Positions 10,590 through 19,207 of a DNA stretch of 64,000 bases are shown piece after piece. Location: contig CACHPL010000001.1 of NCBI GenBank assembly GCA_902581795.1, positions 248,001 to 312,000 of the forward strand, written 5' to 3'. Below the pieces are notes generated by a model. The model had not been told where the DNA came from. It saw nothing but the letters and a program-made list of their open reading frames with translations, and searched no databases. This stretch comes from an uncultured Pelagibacteraceae bacterium. GTDB taxonomy: Bacteria > Pseudomonadota > Alphaproteobacteria > Pelagibacterales > Pelagibacteraceae. The position numbers were made by a program, and so were the translations under genes. Numbering within the stretch: position 1 is the stretch's first letter; each line of letters starts with the position of its first letter.

Positions 10590-11473
10590 GCTGCAGCTTT
10601 CTTTCTTACAAGATTTTGATAACTTTTTGATAAATCTTTAATTAACTCGCATACATTAAATTTAAATTTATCTATCTCGGAAACTGGTGTTATTTCTGCA
10701 GCTGTTCCAGTTAAAAAACATCCCACAAAATTGGACATCTCATCAGGTTTTATTTTTCTTTCGACTATCTTTATCCCTTTAGATTTTGCAATAGAAATAA
10801 CGCACTTTCTTGTTATTCCATCTAAAAAAGAGTCAGGAATAGGAGTATGGAGAGAACCCGATTTATCTTTAAAAAAAATATTTGCACCAGTAGCTTCCGC
10901 TATGTTTCCTTCATGATCCAACATTAAAGAGTCTGTGTAACCTTTTCTTTCAGCTTCGTGTTTTGATAAAGTACAAATCATATATAAACCTGCAGCTTTA
11001 GTATCCCAAGGAACAGAGTTAGGCGATGGCCTCCTCCATGATGAGATGTCTAACTTTATTCCATTTAATTTTAACTTTGGATCAAAGTAGGAACCCCACT
11101 CCCATGACGCAACAGCAACATGTATCTTATTTTTTTGTGCTGAAATTGCCATCATCTCACTACCTCTCCAAGCGACAGGTCGAACATATCCGTTCTTGAC
11201 TTTTTGAGCACTTACAATTTCCTTGCTTGCATTGTTTATTTCCTCTTCTGTGTAAGGCATTTCGATACCCATTCTTTTTGCTGAGTAAAACAATCTATTA
11301 GTATGTTCTTCCAGTTTGAAAATTTCACCATCATAAACTCGCTCCCCCTCAAAGACACAGCTTGCATAATGTAGCCCGTGACTTAAAACATGCACTTTTG
11401 TATCTTTCCACTCAACCAGCTCGTTGTTGAACCAAATTTTACCTGATCTTTTATCGTAAGGAATTGTGTCCAT
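10586..11473 (-). CDS. ilvE: Branched-chain amino acid aminotransferase
   Basis: IlvE catalyses the last step of Val, Leu and Ile synthesis (2-oxo acid plus glutamate). This is a fold-type IV PLP enzyme with H-V-L-S-H-G-L-H-Y near the N-terminus, an R-P-V-A-W-R segment, the Schiff-base lysine in D-T-K-A-A-G-L-Y near residue 160, and E-A-T-G-A-N-I-F-F near 195. The open frame extends upstream to 11548. I chose the Met at 11473 (295 aa) because the preceding 25 residues are hydrophobic, lack family similarity and fall in what looks like leader DNA. It is divergent from the MarR gene at 11552. Confidence 0.93.
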   Translation of the reverse strand: MDTIPYDKRSGKIWFNNELVEWKDTKVHVLSHGLHYASCVFEGERVYDGEIFKLEEHTNRLFYSAKRMGIEMPYTEEEINNASKEIVSAQKVKNGYVRPVAWRGSEMMAISAQKNKIHVAVASWEWGSYFDPKLKLNGIKLDISSWRRPSPNSVPWDTKAAGLYMICTLSKHEAERKGYTDSLMLDHEGNIAEATGANIFFKDKSGSLHTPIPDSFLDGITRKCVISIAKSKGIKIVERKIKPDEMSNFVGCFLTGTAAEITPVSEIDKFKFNVCELIKDLSKSYQNLVRKKAAA

Positions 11474-11551
11474 TAAATTTAAATTAAATAATTTTTTCCT
11501 AACAAAAAAGTATAATTGTTGATAAAATAAGTCAATATATCTGACCAAAAA

Positions 11552-11995
11552 ATGAAAGATTTACTCTATCTAAAAGATGAACAGATAAAAGATTGCATTA
11601 AATTACTTTTTTATGCTTATAGAGAAACGTTCTCAGATCCTAAAGAGATTTTAAAAAAAAATTCTTTGGGGTCGGCTCACTATAGAACTTTGTACTTGGT
11701 TGAGAGAAATGAAGGAATAAGTGTAAATGAGCTTTTATTGAAACTCAAGATCACTAAACAAAGCTTAAATAGAGTTTTAAAAGATCTTAAAAAATCTAAA
11801 ATAATAAAACAAGTTAAAGACAAGGCTGATACAAGAAGAAAACTTTTATATTTAGACCAGGTTGGAAAAGATTTTTATAAGCAAGTATTTGCAACCCAAA
11901 AAAAACGTTTCTTCAATGCTTTAAAAAATTCAAATTCAGATTCGGTCATACATTTTAAAGAGGTATTAAAAAAAATTATCAATGGAAAAGAATAA
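11552..11995 (+). CDS. MarR-family transcriptional regulator (PetP-like position)
   Basis: The 147-aa winged-helix protein has the MarR layout: an N-terminal dimerisation helix, a helix-turn-helix around residues 55-85 (V-N-E-L-L-L-K-L-K-I-T-K-Q-S-L-N-R-V) and the wing D-K-A-D-T-R-R-K-L, a MarR hallmark. It is followed with a 14-nt overlap by an OmpR-type response regulator, the same MarR-plus-response-regulator order as petP-petR in Rhodobacter. Here, however, petABC lies 8 kb away on the other strand. Its target is not visible; autoregulation or control of the divergent ilvE is possible. Confidence 0.85.
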   Translation: MKDLLYLKDEQIKDCIKLLFYAYRETFSDPKEILKKNSLGSAHYRTLYLVERNEGISVNELLLKLKITKQSLNRVLKDLKKSKIIKQVKDKADTRRKLLYLDQVGKDFYKQVFATQKKRFFNALKNSNSDSVIHFKEVLKKIINGKE

Positions 11996-12659
11996 ATTTC
12001 ATATTTTAGTTGTAGATGATGATGACAAAATAAGAGAGTTGATAAAGCAGTTTTTAATTGAAAAAGGTTTTATTGTTTCTTCTGCGGTGGACTCACTGGA
12101 TGCTAAATCAAAATTAGAAATATTTAATTTTCATTTAATTATTCTTGACGTTATGATGCCTGGACAAAGTGGTTATGAACTAACAAAAGAGCTGAAACAA
12201 ACAAAAAATATACCTATCATTTTACTTACAGCCAAGGGGGAGGTAGAGAGTAGAATTCATGGTCTTGAATTAGGTGCTGACGATTACCTAGGAAAACCTT
12301 TTGAACCACAAGAATTATTACTAAGAATAAAAAACGTAATAAAAATGAATTCTAATTTTAGTATTTCTAACTTAACAAAAATTGGTGAGGCTGAGTTAAA
12401 TTTAAATAAAATGACAATCAAACTTGGTCTGAAGACCAAAAAGATTAATTCTTCAGAAAAAAATGTTCTTGTTAAAATGCTTGCATCTCCTGGAAAAATA
12501 TTTTCAAGAAATGACATTGGAAAAATTTCTAAAATTTCTAAAGAAAGATCAATTGATGTAATGATAACAAGATTGAGGAAAAAAATTGAAACTAATCCAA
12601 AAAATCCAAAATTTCTACAAACTATAAGAGGATCTGGTTATGTCCTATGGACTAAATAA
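11982..12659 (+). CDS. OmpR-family two-component response regulator
   Basis: The 225-aa protein has a receiver domain (residues about 5-120) with the acidic pair D-D-D-D, the phospho-acceptor Asp at residue 56 (I-L-D-V-M-M-P-G), the T-A-K-G switch Thr and the K-P-F lysine. A C-terminal winged-helix DNA-binding domain follows, ending R-G-S-G-Y. The gene overlaps both neighbours: MarR by 14 nt and the histidine kinase by 20 nt. The set was therefore probably inherited and translated as one unit. SAR11 genomes keep very few two-component systems, so this is likely a main one (EnvZ/OmpR- or PetR-like). The regulon cannot be inferred here. Confidence 0.93.
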   Translation: MEKNKFHILVVDDDDKIRELIKQFLIEKGFIVSSAVDSLDAKSKLEIFNFHLIILDVMMPGQSGYELTKELKQTKNIPIILLTAKGEVESRIHGLELGADDYLGKPFEPQELLLRIKNVIKMNSNFSISNLTKIGEAELNLNKMTIKLGLKTKKINSSEKNVLVKMLASPGKIFSRNDIGKISKISKERSIDVMITRLRKKIETNPKNPKFLQTIRGSGYVLWTK

Positions 12660-13959
12660 ATTTTTGAAAAAAGTATTGCCTAAAGGACTTTTTTATAGGG
12701 CTCTAATTATTGTAGCGGCTCCTGTGATACTTTTACAAATTACAATTTCGGTGGTTTTTTTTGATAGTATATGGATCAAAGCAAATAAAGGAATGACAAG
12801 ATCTCTTGTAGGTGAAATTAAAACGCTTTTTGATGTTTATAATTCTAAAAATATAAGTAACACAAATTTTCTTACCGACGTTTATAAAAAAAACTTTGAT
12901 TTTGTAATTAATATTAAAGAAAATGAGAAGTTACCTGAAACAAGATCTGACAGACGTTTTAGTCCGATGGACAGATCCTTAAGAAGAGAGTTGAAACCAG
13001 TTTTTGGTCAGGATTATTGGTTCGATACGGTCACCTACTTAGATTTAGTTGATTTAAGGATACTTTTAAACAATGAAGTTATTCAAATTTTTTTTCCAAA
13101 AGATAAAATTGCTCCTTCATCAGTAAGAGTCTTTGTAATGTGGATAACACTACCGTCTTTTCTTTTAATACTTATCGCAATTATGTTCTTAAGAAACCAA
13201 ACTAGACCTATAGTTAATTTAGCAAAAGCCGCAGAAAGATTTGGCAAGGGAGAGATGATCGATAGTTTAAGGCCCTCTGGATCATCCGAAATAAGAAAAG
13301 CCACTTTTGAGTTTGATAGAATGATAAAAAGAATCAATCGACATTTAACTCAACGTTCAGAAATGCTCTCTGGAATTAGTCATGACTTGAGAACTCCTTT
13401 GACCAGACTTAAGCTACAATTGGCCATGATGGATAAAAAAGAAACAGCTAATAAAATGGCCGAAGACATTGATGAGATGGAAAAAATGCTTAATGATTAT
13501 CTTCAATATGCAAAATCACAAGGGGAAGAAACTTCTGTTAAAATTAAATTAAATGATCTTATTAATTCTATTCTAAAAAATTACGACACAAATAAATACA
13601 CTTTTAATTTTGAAGATGAAATTCAGATTGAAGGTAGAAAAAATTTAATCAAAAGATGTATATCCAACATAGTAGGTAATGGTCTTTCTTATGGAAGCAA
13701 GGTATTTGTTGAGCTAAAAAAATCTATCAATAGTGCGGTTATAATTATAGAAGATAATGGACCAGGTATTCCGAAAAATGAATATTTGAATGTTTTTAAA
13801 CCATTTTACAGAGTAGACAAAAGTAGAGGTTTAAATAAATCAGGCGTAGGTCTTGGGTTATCTTTAGCTCAAGATATTGTTAGATCGCATGGTGGGAATA
13901 TTTCTTTATCAGAGAGCCGCCACAAAGGTTTATTGGTTAAGATCTCTTTGCCTTTTTAG
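12640..13959 (+). CDS. Sensor histidine kinase, EnvZ-like
   Basis: This is a 439-aa membrane kinase. The first transmembrane helix is at about residues 18-40. A periplasmic segment of about 120 residues follows, with an arginine-rich stretch (R-S-D-R-R-F-S-P-M-D-R). The second membrane helix is near 165-185. Next come a HAMP linker (R-P-I-V-N-L-A-K-A-A-E-R-F-G-K-G) and the H-box G-I-S-H-D-L-R-T-P-L with phospho-His at residue 248. The N box (I-G-N... as I-V-G-N-G), D-N-G-P-G-I-P and G-V-G-L-G-L ATP boxes complete it. It most likely phosphorylates the response regulator it overlaps. Its 3' end overlaps the convergent ubiK by 23 nt. Confidence 0.94.
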   Translation: MSYGLNKFLKKVLPKGLFYRALIIVAAPVILLQITISVVFFDSIWIKANKGMTRSLVGEIKTLFDVYNSKNISNTNFLTDVYKKNFDFVINIKENEKLPETRSDRRFSPMDRSLRRELKPVFGQDYWFDTVTYLDLVDLRILLNNEVIQIFFPKDKIAPSSVRVFVMWITLPSFLLILIAIMFLRNQTRPIVNLAKAAERFGKGEMIDSLRPSGSSEIRKATFEFDRMIKRINRHLTQRSEMLSGISHDLRTPLTRLKLQLAMMDKKETANKMAEDIDEMEKMLNDYLQYAKSQGEETSVKIKLNDLINSILKNYDTNKYTFNFEDEIQIEGRKNLIKRCISNIVGNGLSYGSKVFVELKKSINSAVIIIEDNGPGIPKNEYLNVFKPFYRVDKSRGLNKSGVGLGLSLAQDIVRSHGGNISLSESRHKGLLVKISLPF

Positions 13960-14185
13960 ATTTCAAAATCTTTTTTTTTAGTTTGTTAATTTCTTTTTGC
14001 TGTTTTTCTATTATTTTTTTTAAAACATCAAATTCATCTTTAGTCACCAACTCTAGCGTACTAACTAATTTTTCTTTCTTAAATTTAATTGAAGTTTTTA
14101 GATCTTTTTGAATATCCTGAGATGTTAAAATACCAGTTTCAATAAAACCTGATAGGATTTTTAAAAATTTTTGGGAATTATTCAT
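13937..14185 (-). CDS. ubiK: UbiK-family (BMFP) ubiquinone biosynthesis accessory factor
   Basis: This is an 82-aa protein in the BMFP family. It has an N-terminal amphipathic helix, a middle segment with T-S-Q-D-I and a V-T-K-D-E-F-D-V-L motif, and a C-terminal coiled coil of Lys/Glu/Ile repeats. UbiK assists the aerobic ubiquinone-synthesis complex in proteobacteria; the family also shows membrane-fusogenic activity in vitro. Length and architecture match the family. It lies convergent to the histidine kinase (23-nt overlap) and divergent from lgt. Another ubiquinone gene (ubiA) is 43 kb away. Confidence 0.82.
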   Translation of the reverse strand: MNNSQKFLKILSGFIETGILTSQDIQKDLKTSIKFKKEKLVSTLELVTKDEFDVLKKIIEKQQKEINKLKKKILKSKKAKRS

Positions 14186-14245
14186 AATTTTACTTTAAAT
14201 TATAAGTAATTTAATTTCAATTATGATAAGTGTATTTAAAAAATA

Positions 14246-15034
14246 ATGATCCATAATTTTGATCCAGTTTTAATTGATTTTGGTATAATTCAAATTAGAT
14301 GGTATTCCCTTGCTTATATTTTTGGAATTCTAATTGGATGGTGGTACGGAAAAACTATATTAAAAATAAAATTTAATAATCAAGAAGTTTATTTCAAAAA
14401 TTTTGACGATTTAGTGGGATATTTAATAATCGGTATTATTATTGGAGGACGACTTGGATATGTTTTGTTTTATAATCCCTTTTTTTACTTTGAAAATTTT
14501 TTAGAAATTTTCAAAATTTGGAAGGGCGGAATGTCTTTCCATGGTGGATTAATTGGAGTGATAATAACAATATATTTTTTTTCGAAAATTAAAAATTTAA
14601 ATTTTAAAGTATATTTTGATACAATAGCTTGTGCTGCGCCTATAGGTATTTTCTTAGGAAGAGTATCAAATTATATAAATGGGGAATTGTATGGAACCCC
14701 AACTGACAAATCATGGGGTATTATTTTTCCAAAAGTAGACAATTTAACAAGACATCCATCACAAATATATGAAGCAATTTCTGAAGGGATAATATTATTT
14801 GCAATATTAAATTTTATAATTTTAAAAAAAAACACCTCTTCAGGTTTTGTTTCTTCCATGTTTTTAATATTATATGGTATTTTTAGAATCTTTTCTGAAA
14901 ACTTCAGGGAACCTGACGAACATATTGGTTTTATATTTTCGAGTTTTAGTATGGGATCTATCCTAAGTTTTGTTATGATTTTACTGGGAACGTTTTTTTT
15001 ACTTAAAATAAACCTAAATGAAAAAAATAGATAA
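14246..15034 (+). CDS. lgt: Prolipoprotein diacylglyceryl transferase
   Basis: Lgt attaches diacylglycerol from phosphatidylglycerol to the lipobox cysteine of prolipoproteins at the inner membrane. The 262-aa protein has seven or so hydrophobic spans, an early I-R-W-Y-S-L-A-Y, the H-G-G-L-I-G loop and the signature G-R-V-S-N-Y-I-N-G-E near residue 140, and R-H-P-S-Q-I-Y-E. A late F-R-E-P-D segment holds a conserved arginine. The 3' end overlaps the MidA-like gene by 17 nt, the usual lgt-midA-pgeF order of alphaproteobacteria. Confidence 0.96.
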   Translation: MIHNFDPVLIDFGIIQIRWYSLAYIFGILIGWWYGKTILKIKFNNQEVYFKNFDDLVGYLIIGIIIGGRLGYVLFYNPFFYFENFLEIFKIWKGGMSFHGGLIGVIITIYFFSKIKNLNFKVYFDTIACAAPIGIFLGRVSNYINGELYGTPTDKSWGIIFPKVDNLTRHPSQIYEAISEGIILFAILNFIILKKNTSSGFVSSMFLILYGIFRIFSENFREPDEHIGFIFSSFSMGSILSFVMILLGTFFLLKINLNEKNR

Positions 15035-16079
15035 AATTTTTTCTAAAGGAAAATCAATGTCATTAGATGAATACTTAGAAAAAGTCCTTTATGACAAAAA
15101 TATTGGATACTATCAAAAAAAAGATCCTTTTGGAGTTGGGGGCGATTATATAACAGCACCAAATATTTCAAATATTTTTTGTGAAATGATTGCAATTTGG
15201 TTAGTCAGTTTTTGGGAGAATTTAAAAAAACCAAAAAAATTTCATTTTGTTGAACTGGGTCCTGGAAACGGAGATTTTTGTTTAATATTATTAAAGACAT
15301 TAAAGAAATTTCCTGAGTTATATAATTCAATCAATATAATGCTTTATGAAAAAAGTGAAAAACTTAAAATAACTCAAAAAAAAAAATTACGTTCTAAAAA
15401 AATTTCATGGATAAAAAATTTTAGTAATATCAAAAATGGTCCGGTTGTGTTTTTTGGTAATGAATTTTTAGATGCTCTACCCATTAAGCAATTCAAAAAA
15501 GTTAATAACTTAGTCTTCGAAAAATATGCAGTTTTTAAAAAAAATAAAATAAACTTTACATTTAAAAAAGCTATAAAAAAACAAATTAAAAAACTTGAAT
15601 ATTACAAACTTTTACAAAATAAGGGAATTATTGAGTATCCAGAATATGGATTTAAAGAGCTTGATGCTATTTGCGTTAAAATTAAAGAGTTAAATGGCGG
15701 AGCTCTTTTTATTGATTATGGTTATAATGAAAGTAAAAATATTAGTACGTTACAATCGGTTATGAATCATAAGTTTAATAAATTTACTAAAAACGTAGGT
15801 GAAGCAGATATCACCTCTTTGGTAAACTTTGAATTATATAAAGAATATTTTTTTCACAAAGGACTTATAGTTGAAAACGTTATATCTCAGAGTAAATTCC
15901 TTCAAAGACTAGGTATTGTGCAACGCTTTAAAATAGCCAGTAACAACATGAATGATAAGGAAAAATCAGATTTGTATTCGAGGCTTAAAAGATTGGTTGA
16001 TCCAAGCATGATGGGAGAAAACTTTAAAGTAATTTTTACAAAAAATAAAAAGTGTGATTTTTCTTTAGCGTTTAAATAA
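15018..16079 (+). CDS. MidA/NDUFAF7-family SAM-dependent methyltransferase
   Basis: The 353-aa protein belongs to the MidA family. Early it has M-S-L-D-E-Y-L and Y-Y-x-K-K-D-P-F-G-x-G-G-D-Y-I-T-A-P near residues 30-50. The SAM-binding F-V-E-L-G-P-G-N-G-D-F is near 75, G-N-E-F-L-D-A-L-P near 148, and F-I-D-Y-G-Y near 230. The eukaryotic relative NDUFAF7 methylates an arginine of a complex I subunit during assembly. The bacterial substrate is less clear, but complex I is a reasonable guess in an organism with a full respiratory chain. The stop overlaps pgeF by one base (TAATG). Confidence 0.9.
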   Translation: MKKIDKIFSKGKSMSLDEYLEKVLYDKNIGYYQKKDPFGVGGDYITAPNISNIFCEMIAIWLVSFWENLKKPKKFHFVELGPGNGDFCLILLKTLKKFPELYNSINIMLYEKSEKLKITQKKKLRSKKISWIKNFSNIKNGPVVFFGNEFLDALPIKQFKKVNNLVFEKYAVFKKNKINFTFKKAIKKQIKKLEYYKLLQNKGIIEYPEYGFKELDAICVKIKELNGGALFIDYGYNESKNISTLQSVMNHKFNKFTKNVGEADITSLVNFELYKEYFFHKGLIVENVISQSKFLQRLGIVQRFKIASNNMNDKEKSDLYSRLKRLVDPSMMGENFKVIFTKNKKCDFSLAFK

Positions 16080-16837
16080 TGTTTTTTTCAGAAAATTTAA
16101 AAAAAAATCAGGATATTCAACATTGTTTTTTTTCAAAAAAAAATGGTACATCAACCGGTATATACGAAAGTCTAAATTGCGGAATAGGAAGTAATGATAA
16201 TCAGTCAAATGTACAAAAAAATTTAGAAATCGTATCAAAAAAGTTCGATATCGAAAAAAAAAATTTAATACTTATGAATCAAACTCATAGTAATAAAGTA
16301 AAAATTATAGAGGAAAAAAACTATATGAAAAAAGTTGAATGTGATGCAATGATTACAAAAAATAATTCTTTTGCTTTAGGTGTGCTAACTGCTGATTGTG
16401 CTCCAATTCTTATTTACGAACAATCTCAACAAATTATTGGTTGTATACATGCTGGCTGGAGAGGCGCGGTTAATGGAATAATAGACAATACTCTTAAAGA
16501 AATTGAAAAATTGGGGGGAAATCTCAAAAACTTAATTGTTTCGATAGGTCCATGTATTAATCAAAAAAATTATGAGGTCAAATATGACTTTTATTCTAAA
16601 TTTATTGGAAAATCCAAATATCATGATTTATTTTTTTTGAAAAAAGACAAAGAAACTTTTTATTTTGACCTAAGAGGTTTTATTAATAAAAAACTCGGAG
16701 GTTTTGATATTTCTGAAATCGAGAATGTAACAATAGACACCTTTGCTTCAAATAATGAATACTTTAGTCATAGAAGAGCCAAAAAATTAGGTCAAGATGA
16801 TTATGGAAGATGTATTTCTGTGATTAAGAAAAATTAA
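16079..16837 (+). CDS. pgeF: PgeF (YfiH/DUF152) peptidoglycan editing factor / purine nucleoside phosphorylase-like
   Basis: The 252-aa protein has all three metal-site segments of the YfiH family: N-Q-T-H-S-N near residue 72, V-L-T-A-D-C-A-P near 103, and H-A-G-W-R-G near 125. The C-terminal S-H-R-R-A substrate segment is also present. Members have been described as multi-copper polyphenol oxidases, as zinc-dependent adenosine deaminase/purine nucleoside phosphorylases, and in Escherichia coli as removing misincorporated serine from murein precursors. The lgt-midA-pgeF order supports family identity but does not choose among these activities. Confidence 0.9.
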   Translation: MFFSENLKKNQDIQHCFFSKKNGTSTGIYESLNCGIGSNDNQSNVQKNLEIVSKKFDIEKKNLILMNQTHSNKVKIIEEKNYMKKVECDAMITKNNSFALGVLTADCAPILIYEQSQQIIGCIHAGWRGAVNGIIDNTLKEIEKLGGNLKNLIVSIGPCINQKNYEVKYDFYSKFIGKSKYHDLFFLKKDKETFYFDLRGFINKKLGGFDISEIENVTIDTFASNNEYFSHRRAKKLGQDDYGRCISVIKKN

Positions 16838-16890
16838 CAAAAAAATTAATTGAAAATTCTACTTAATGGATGTATATAAAGGATGTTCTA

Positions 16891-17823
16891 ATGAAAATTT
16901 TATCAGGAACAAGCAATCCCCTACTCAGCAAAAGTATTTCAAAACACCTAAAGCTAAAATTGGTGAATACCAACATTAAAAATTTTGCTGATGGCGAAAT
17001 TTATGTTGAAATAAATGAAAATATTAGAGGCAATAGTGTTTTCGTAATCCAGTCTACCTCAACTCCTGCTAACGATAATCTAATGGAACTTTTACTATGC
17101 ATTGATGCATTAAAAAGATCGTCTGCAAAAAATGTAACAGCTGTAATTCCGTACTTTGGTTATGCGAGACAGGATAGAAAAGTGGTTCCTAGAACTTCTA
17201 TATCTGCGAAATTAGTCTCTAATTTAATTACTAATGCTGGGGCCAATAGAATTGTAACTGTAGATTTACATTCAGGACAAATTCAAGGTTTTTTTGATAT
17301 GCCTGTGGACAATCTTTTTACCACTCCCATATTTGCAAGGTATATTAAAAAAAATATTAAAAGTAAAAATTTTATATGTGTATCACCGGATGCCGGGGGA
17401 ATAGAGAGAACTAGAGGTTTAGCAAAAAAAATAAATGCGGATTTAGCAATTATTGATAAGAGAAGACCACAAGCAGGAAAGTCGCAAGTTATGAATATTA
17501 TCGGTGAAGTGAAAAATAAGGATTGTGTTATTGTTGATGATATTATTGATAGTGGCGGCACAATTGTGAATGCAGCTGAAGCACTAATTAAAAAAGGTGC
17601 AAAAGATGTCTACGTTTTTGTAACTCATGCAGTGCTCAGCGGAGATGCTATAAATAAGATAAAAAAATCGAAAATTAAAAAATTAATAATTACAGATAGT
17701 ATAGACAATGCCAAAAGAGTAAAAAACATTAATAAAATACAAGTATTAACCATCGCTCCTCTTATGGCCGAAGCAATAAAAAGGATTTCAAACTCAACTT
17801 CTGTATCAGATCTATTCAATTAG
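16891..17823 (+). CDS. prs: Ribose-phosphate pyrophosphokinase
   Basis: Prs makes PRPP from ribose 5-phosphate and ATP for nucleotide, His and Trp synthesis. The open frame begins at 16870, but I chose the ATG at 16891 (310 aa): the standard N-terminus starts K-I-L-S-G-T and the extra seven residues have no counterpart. Key parts are F-A-D-G-E near residue 35, the ATP loop R-Q-D-R-K near 95, H-S-G-Q-I-Q-G-F-F, and the PRPP-binding V-I-V-D-D-I-I-D-S-G-G-T near 215. It is followed by rplY-pth-ychF, a conserved alphaproteobacterial order. Confidence 0.96.
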   Translation: MKILSGTSNPLLSKSISKHLKLKLVNTNIKNFADGEIYVEINENIRGNSVFVIQSTSTPANDNLMELLLCIDALKRSSAKNVTAVIPYFGYARQDRKVVPRTSISAKLVSNLITNAGANRIVTVDLHSGQIQGFFDMPVDNLFTTPIFARYIKKNIKSKNFICVSPDAGGIERTRGLAKKINADLAIIDKRRPQAGKSQVMNIIGEVKNKDCVIVDDIIDSGGTIVNAAEALIKKGAKDVYVFVTHAVLSGDAINKIKKSKIKKLIITDSIDNAKRVKNINKIQVLTIAPLMAEAIKRISNSTSVSDLFN

Positions 17824-17863
17824 GACTTGTTTTATTTTAAAGTTGGGGTAAATTGCTCATTCA

Positions 17864-18628
17864 ATGAAAAATAATTTAAAAGCCACTATAAGAAATAACA
17901 AAACAACTGGAGAGTTAAATAATTTGAGATCAAAGGGCTTTATACCTGCGATTTTATACGGTGGCAAAAGTCCAAATTTGAAATTAAGTATTCAAGAAAA
18001 CTCACTTAAAGATTTAAATTCTGATACATTTTTATCAACTATTATTGATCTTGATGTAGATGGAAAAAAAGAAAAAGTTATTCCAAGAGAAATTTCATAT
18101 CATGTTATTTCCGACAAACCTTCTCACATAGATTTTATGAGAATCCTTAAAGGCTCAAAAATTATTTTAGAAATACCTGTTACGTTTAAAAATAACAACG
18201 ATTCTCCTGGCTTAAAAAAAGGCGGTGTTCTAAATATAGTTAGACGTAAAATAGAATTAGAATGTGTTGCTGAAAATATTCCTGAAAACATAGAAATCGA
18301 CCTTACAGCACTAGACATTGGTGCTAGTGTGAAAATTTCTTCAGTAAAATTACCTGAAAATACAAAACCAACAATTACAGATAGAGATTTTGTTGTTGCA
18401 ACAATTGCGCCTCCAACAATAGTTAAAGAACCTGAAAAACCTGCTGAAGAAGCTGCTGAAGGAGTAGAAGGTGAAACAGCCGCAACAGCTGAGGGTACAG
18501 GAGCTGAGGGTGCTGAAGCAGCAAAAGATGGTGAGGCCACTAAAAAAGAGGAAAAAGGCAAAGAACAACCTGCTGATAAAAAAACTGCTGCAAAACCTGG
18601 GGCAGAAAAAAAACAGGACAAAAAATAA
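17864..18628 (+). CDS. rplY: 50S ribosomal protein L25, Ctc form with long Ala/Glu/Lys tail
   Basis: L25 binds 5S rRNA. The 254-aa protein is the two-domain Ctc form. The N-terminal L25 domain (residues about 1-90) has G-F-I-P-A-I-L-Y-G-G, and a TL5-like beta domain runs to about residue 185. The final 65 or so residues are low-complexity Ala, Glu, Gly and Lys and are presumably disordered. Such tails occur in alphaproteobacterial L25 and vary in length. In an AT-rich genome this stretch is locally GC-richer because of Ala and Gly codons. pth starts 6 nt downstream. Confidence 0.94.
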   Translation: MKNNLKATIRNNKTTGELNNLRSKGFIPAILYGGKSPNLKLSIQENSLKDLNSDTFLSTIIDLDVDGKKEKVIPREISYHVISDKPSHIDFMRILKGSKIILEIPVTFKNNNDSPGLKKGGVLNIVRRKIELECVAENIPENIEIDLTALDIGASVKISSVKLPENTKPTITDRDFVVATIAPPTIVKEPEKPAEEAAEGVEGETAATAEGTGAEGAEAAKDGEATKKEEKGKEQPADKKTAAKPGAEKKQDKK

Positions 18629-18634
18629 TTTAAT

Positions 18635-19207
18635 ATGCTTTTATTAGTAGGCTTAGGAAATCCCGGTCCAAATAATATCAATAACAGACATAATATTGGT
18701 TTTAAAATTATAGATGCAATTAATAAACAATTTAATCTTTCTAAACAAAAACCAAAATTTAAGGGGCTACTAACAACAGGAAATATTAACGATAAAAAAG
18801 TTTACGCAATCAAACCTTTAACCTTCATGAACAATTCTGGAACCTGTATTAAAGAGCTAATTGATTATTTTAAAATTGATGCAAAAAATGTGATTGTTTT
18901 TCATGATGACATGGATATTGACTTGGGAAAGGTGAAAGCAAAATTTGGTGGGAGCAGCGCAGGACATAATGGAATTGAGTCAATAGATAAGTCCATTGGA
19001 AAAGATTACTCTAGAGTGAGAGTGGGAATTGGCCATCCAAAAGACAATAAAAAAGTAAATAATCATGTTCTTGATGACTTCAACGAAAATGAAGAAGAAA
19101 AAATACAAGACATAACAGAAAATATAGTGAAGTTAATACCTACCCTTATTAATAAAAAAATGGATATTTTCTCAAGTAAGGTAAATGAAAATTTGAATGG
19201 GGTTTAA
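18635..19207 (+). CDS. pth: Peptidyl-tRNA hydrolase
   Basis: Pth releases tRNA from prematurely dropped peptidyl-tRNA. The 190-aa protein has the N-terminal L-V-G-L-G-N-P-G, the catalytic His in N-x-R-H-N-I-G-F near residue 24, K-P-L-T-F-M-N-N-S-G near 65, and the acidic loop H-D-D-M-D-I near 91. A G-G-S-S-A-G-H-N-G segment follows. All expected catalytic residues are present. It overlaps ychF by 11 nt. Confidence 0.96.
   Translation: MLLLVGLGNPGPNNINNRHNIGFKIIDAINKQFNLSKQKPKFKGLLTTGNINDKKVYAIKPLTFMNNSGTCIKELIDYFKIDAKNVIVFHDDMDIDLGKVKAKFGGSSAGHNGIESIDKSIGKDYSRVRVGIGHPKDNKKVNNHVLDDFNENEEEKIQDITENIVKLIPTLINKKMDIFSSKVNENLNGV

Noticed and set aside
10586-11548. Longer ilvE with 25 extra N-terminal residues
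   Set aside because: The extension has no family counterpart. The Met at 11473 begins the known N-terminus and leaves room for promoters between the divergent genes.
18124-18681. Long open frames on the minus strand across rplY, rich in Ser, Ala and Pro
   Set aside because: They are antisense shadows of the Ala/Glu/Lys-rich L25 tail, where low-complexity codons lack stops on the other strand. They have no family motif and rplY is certain.
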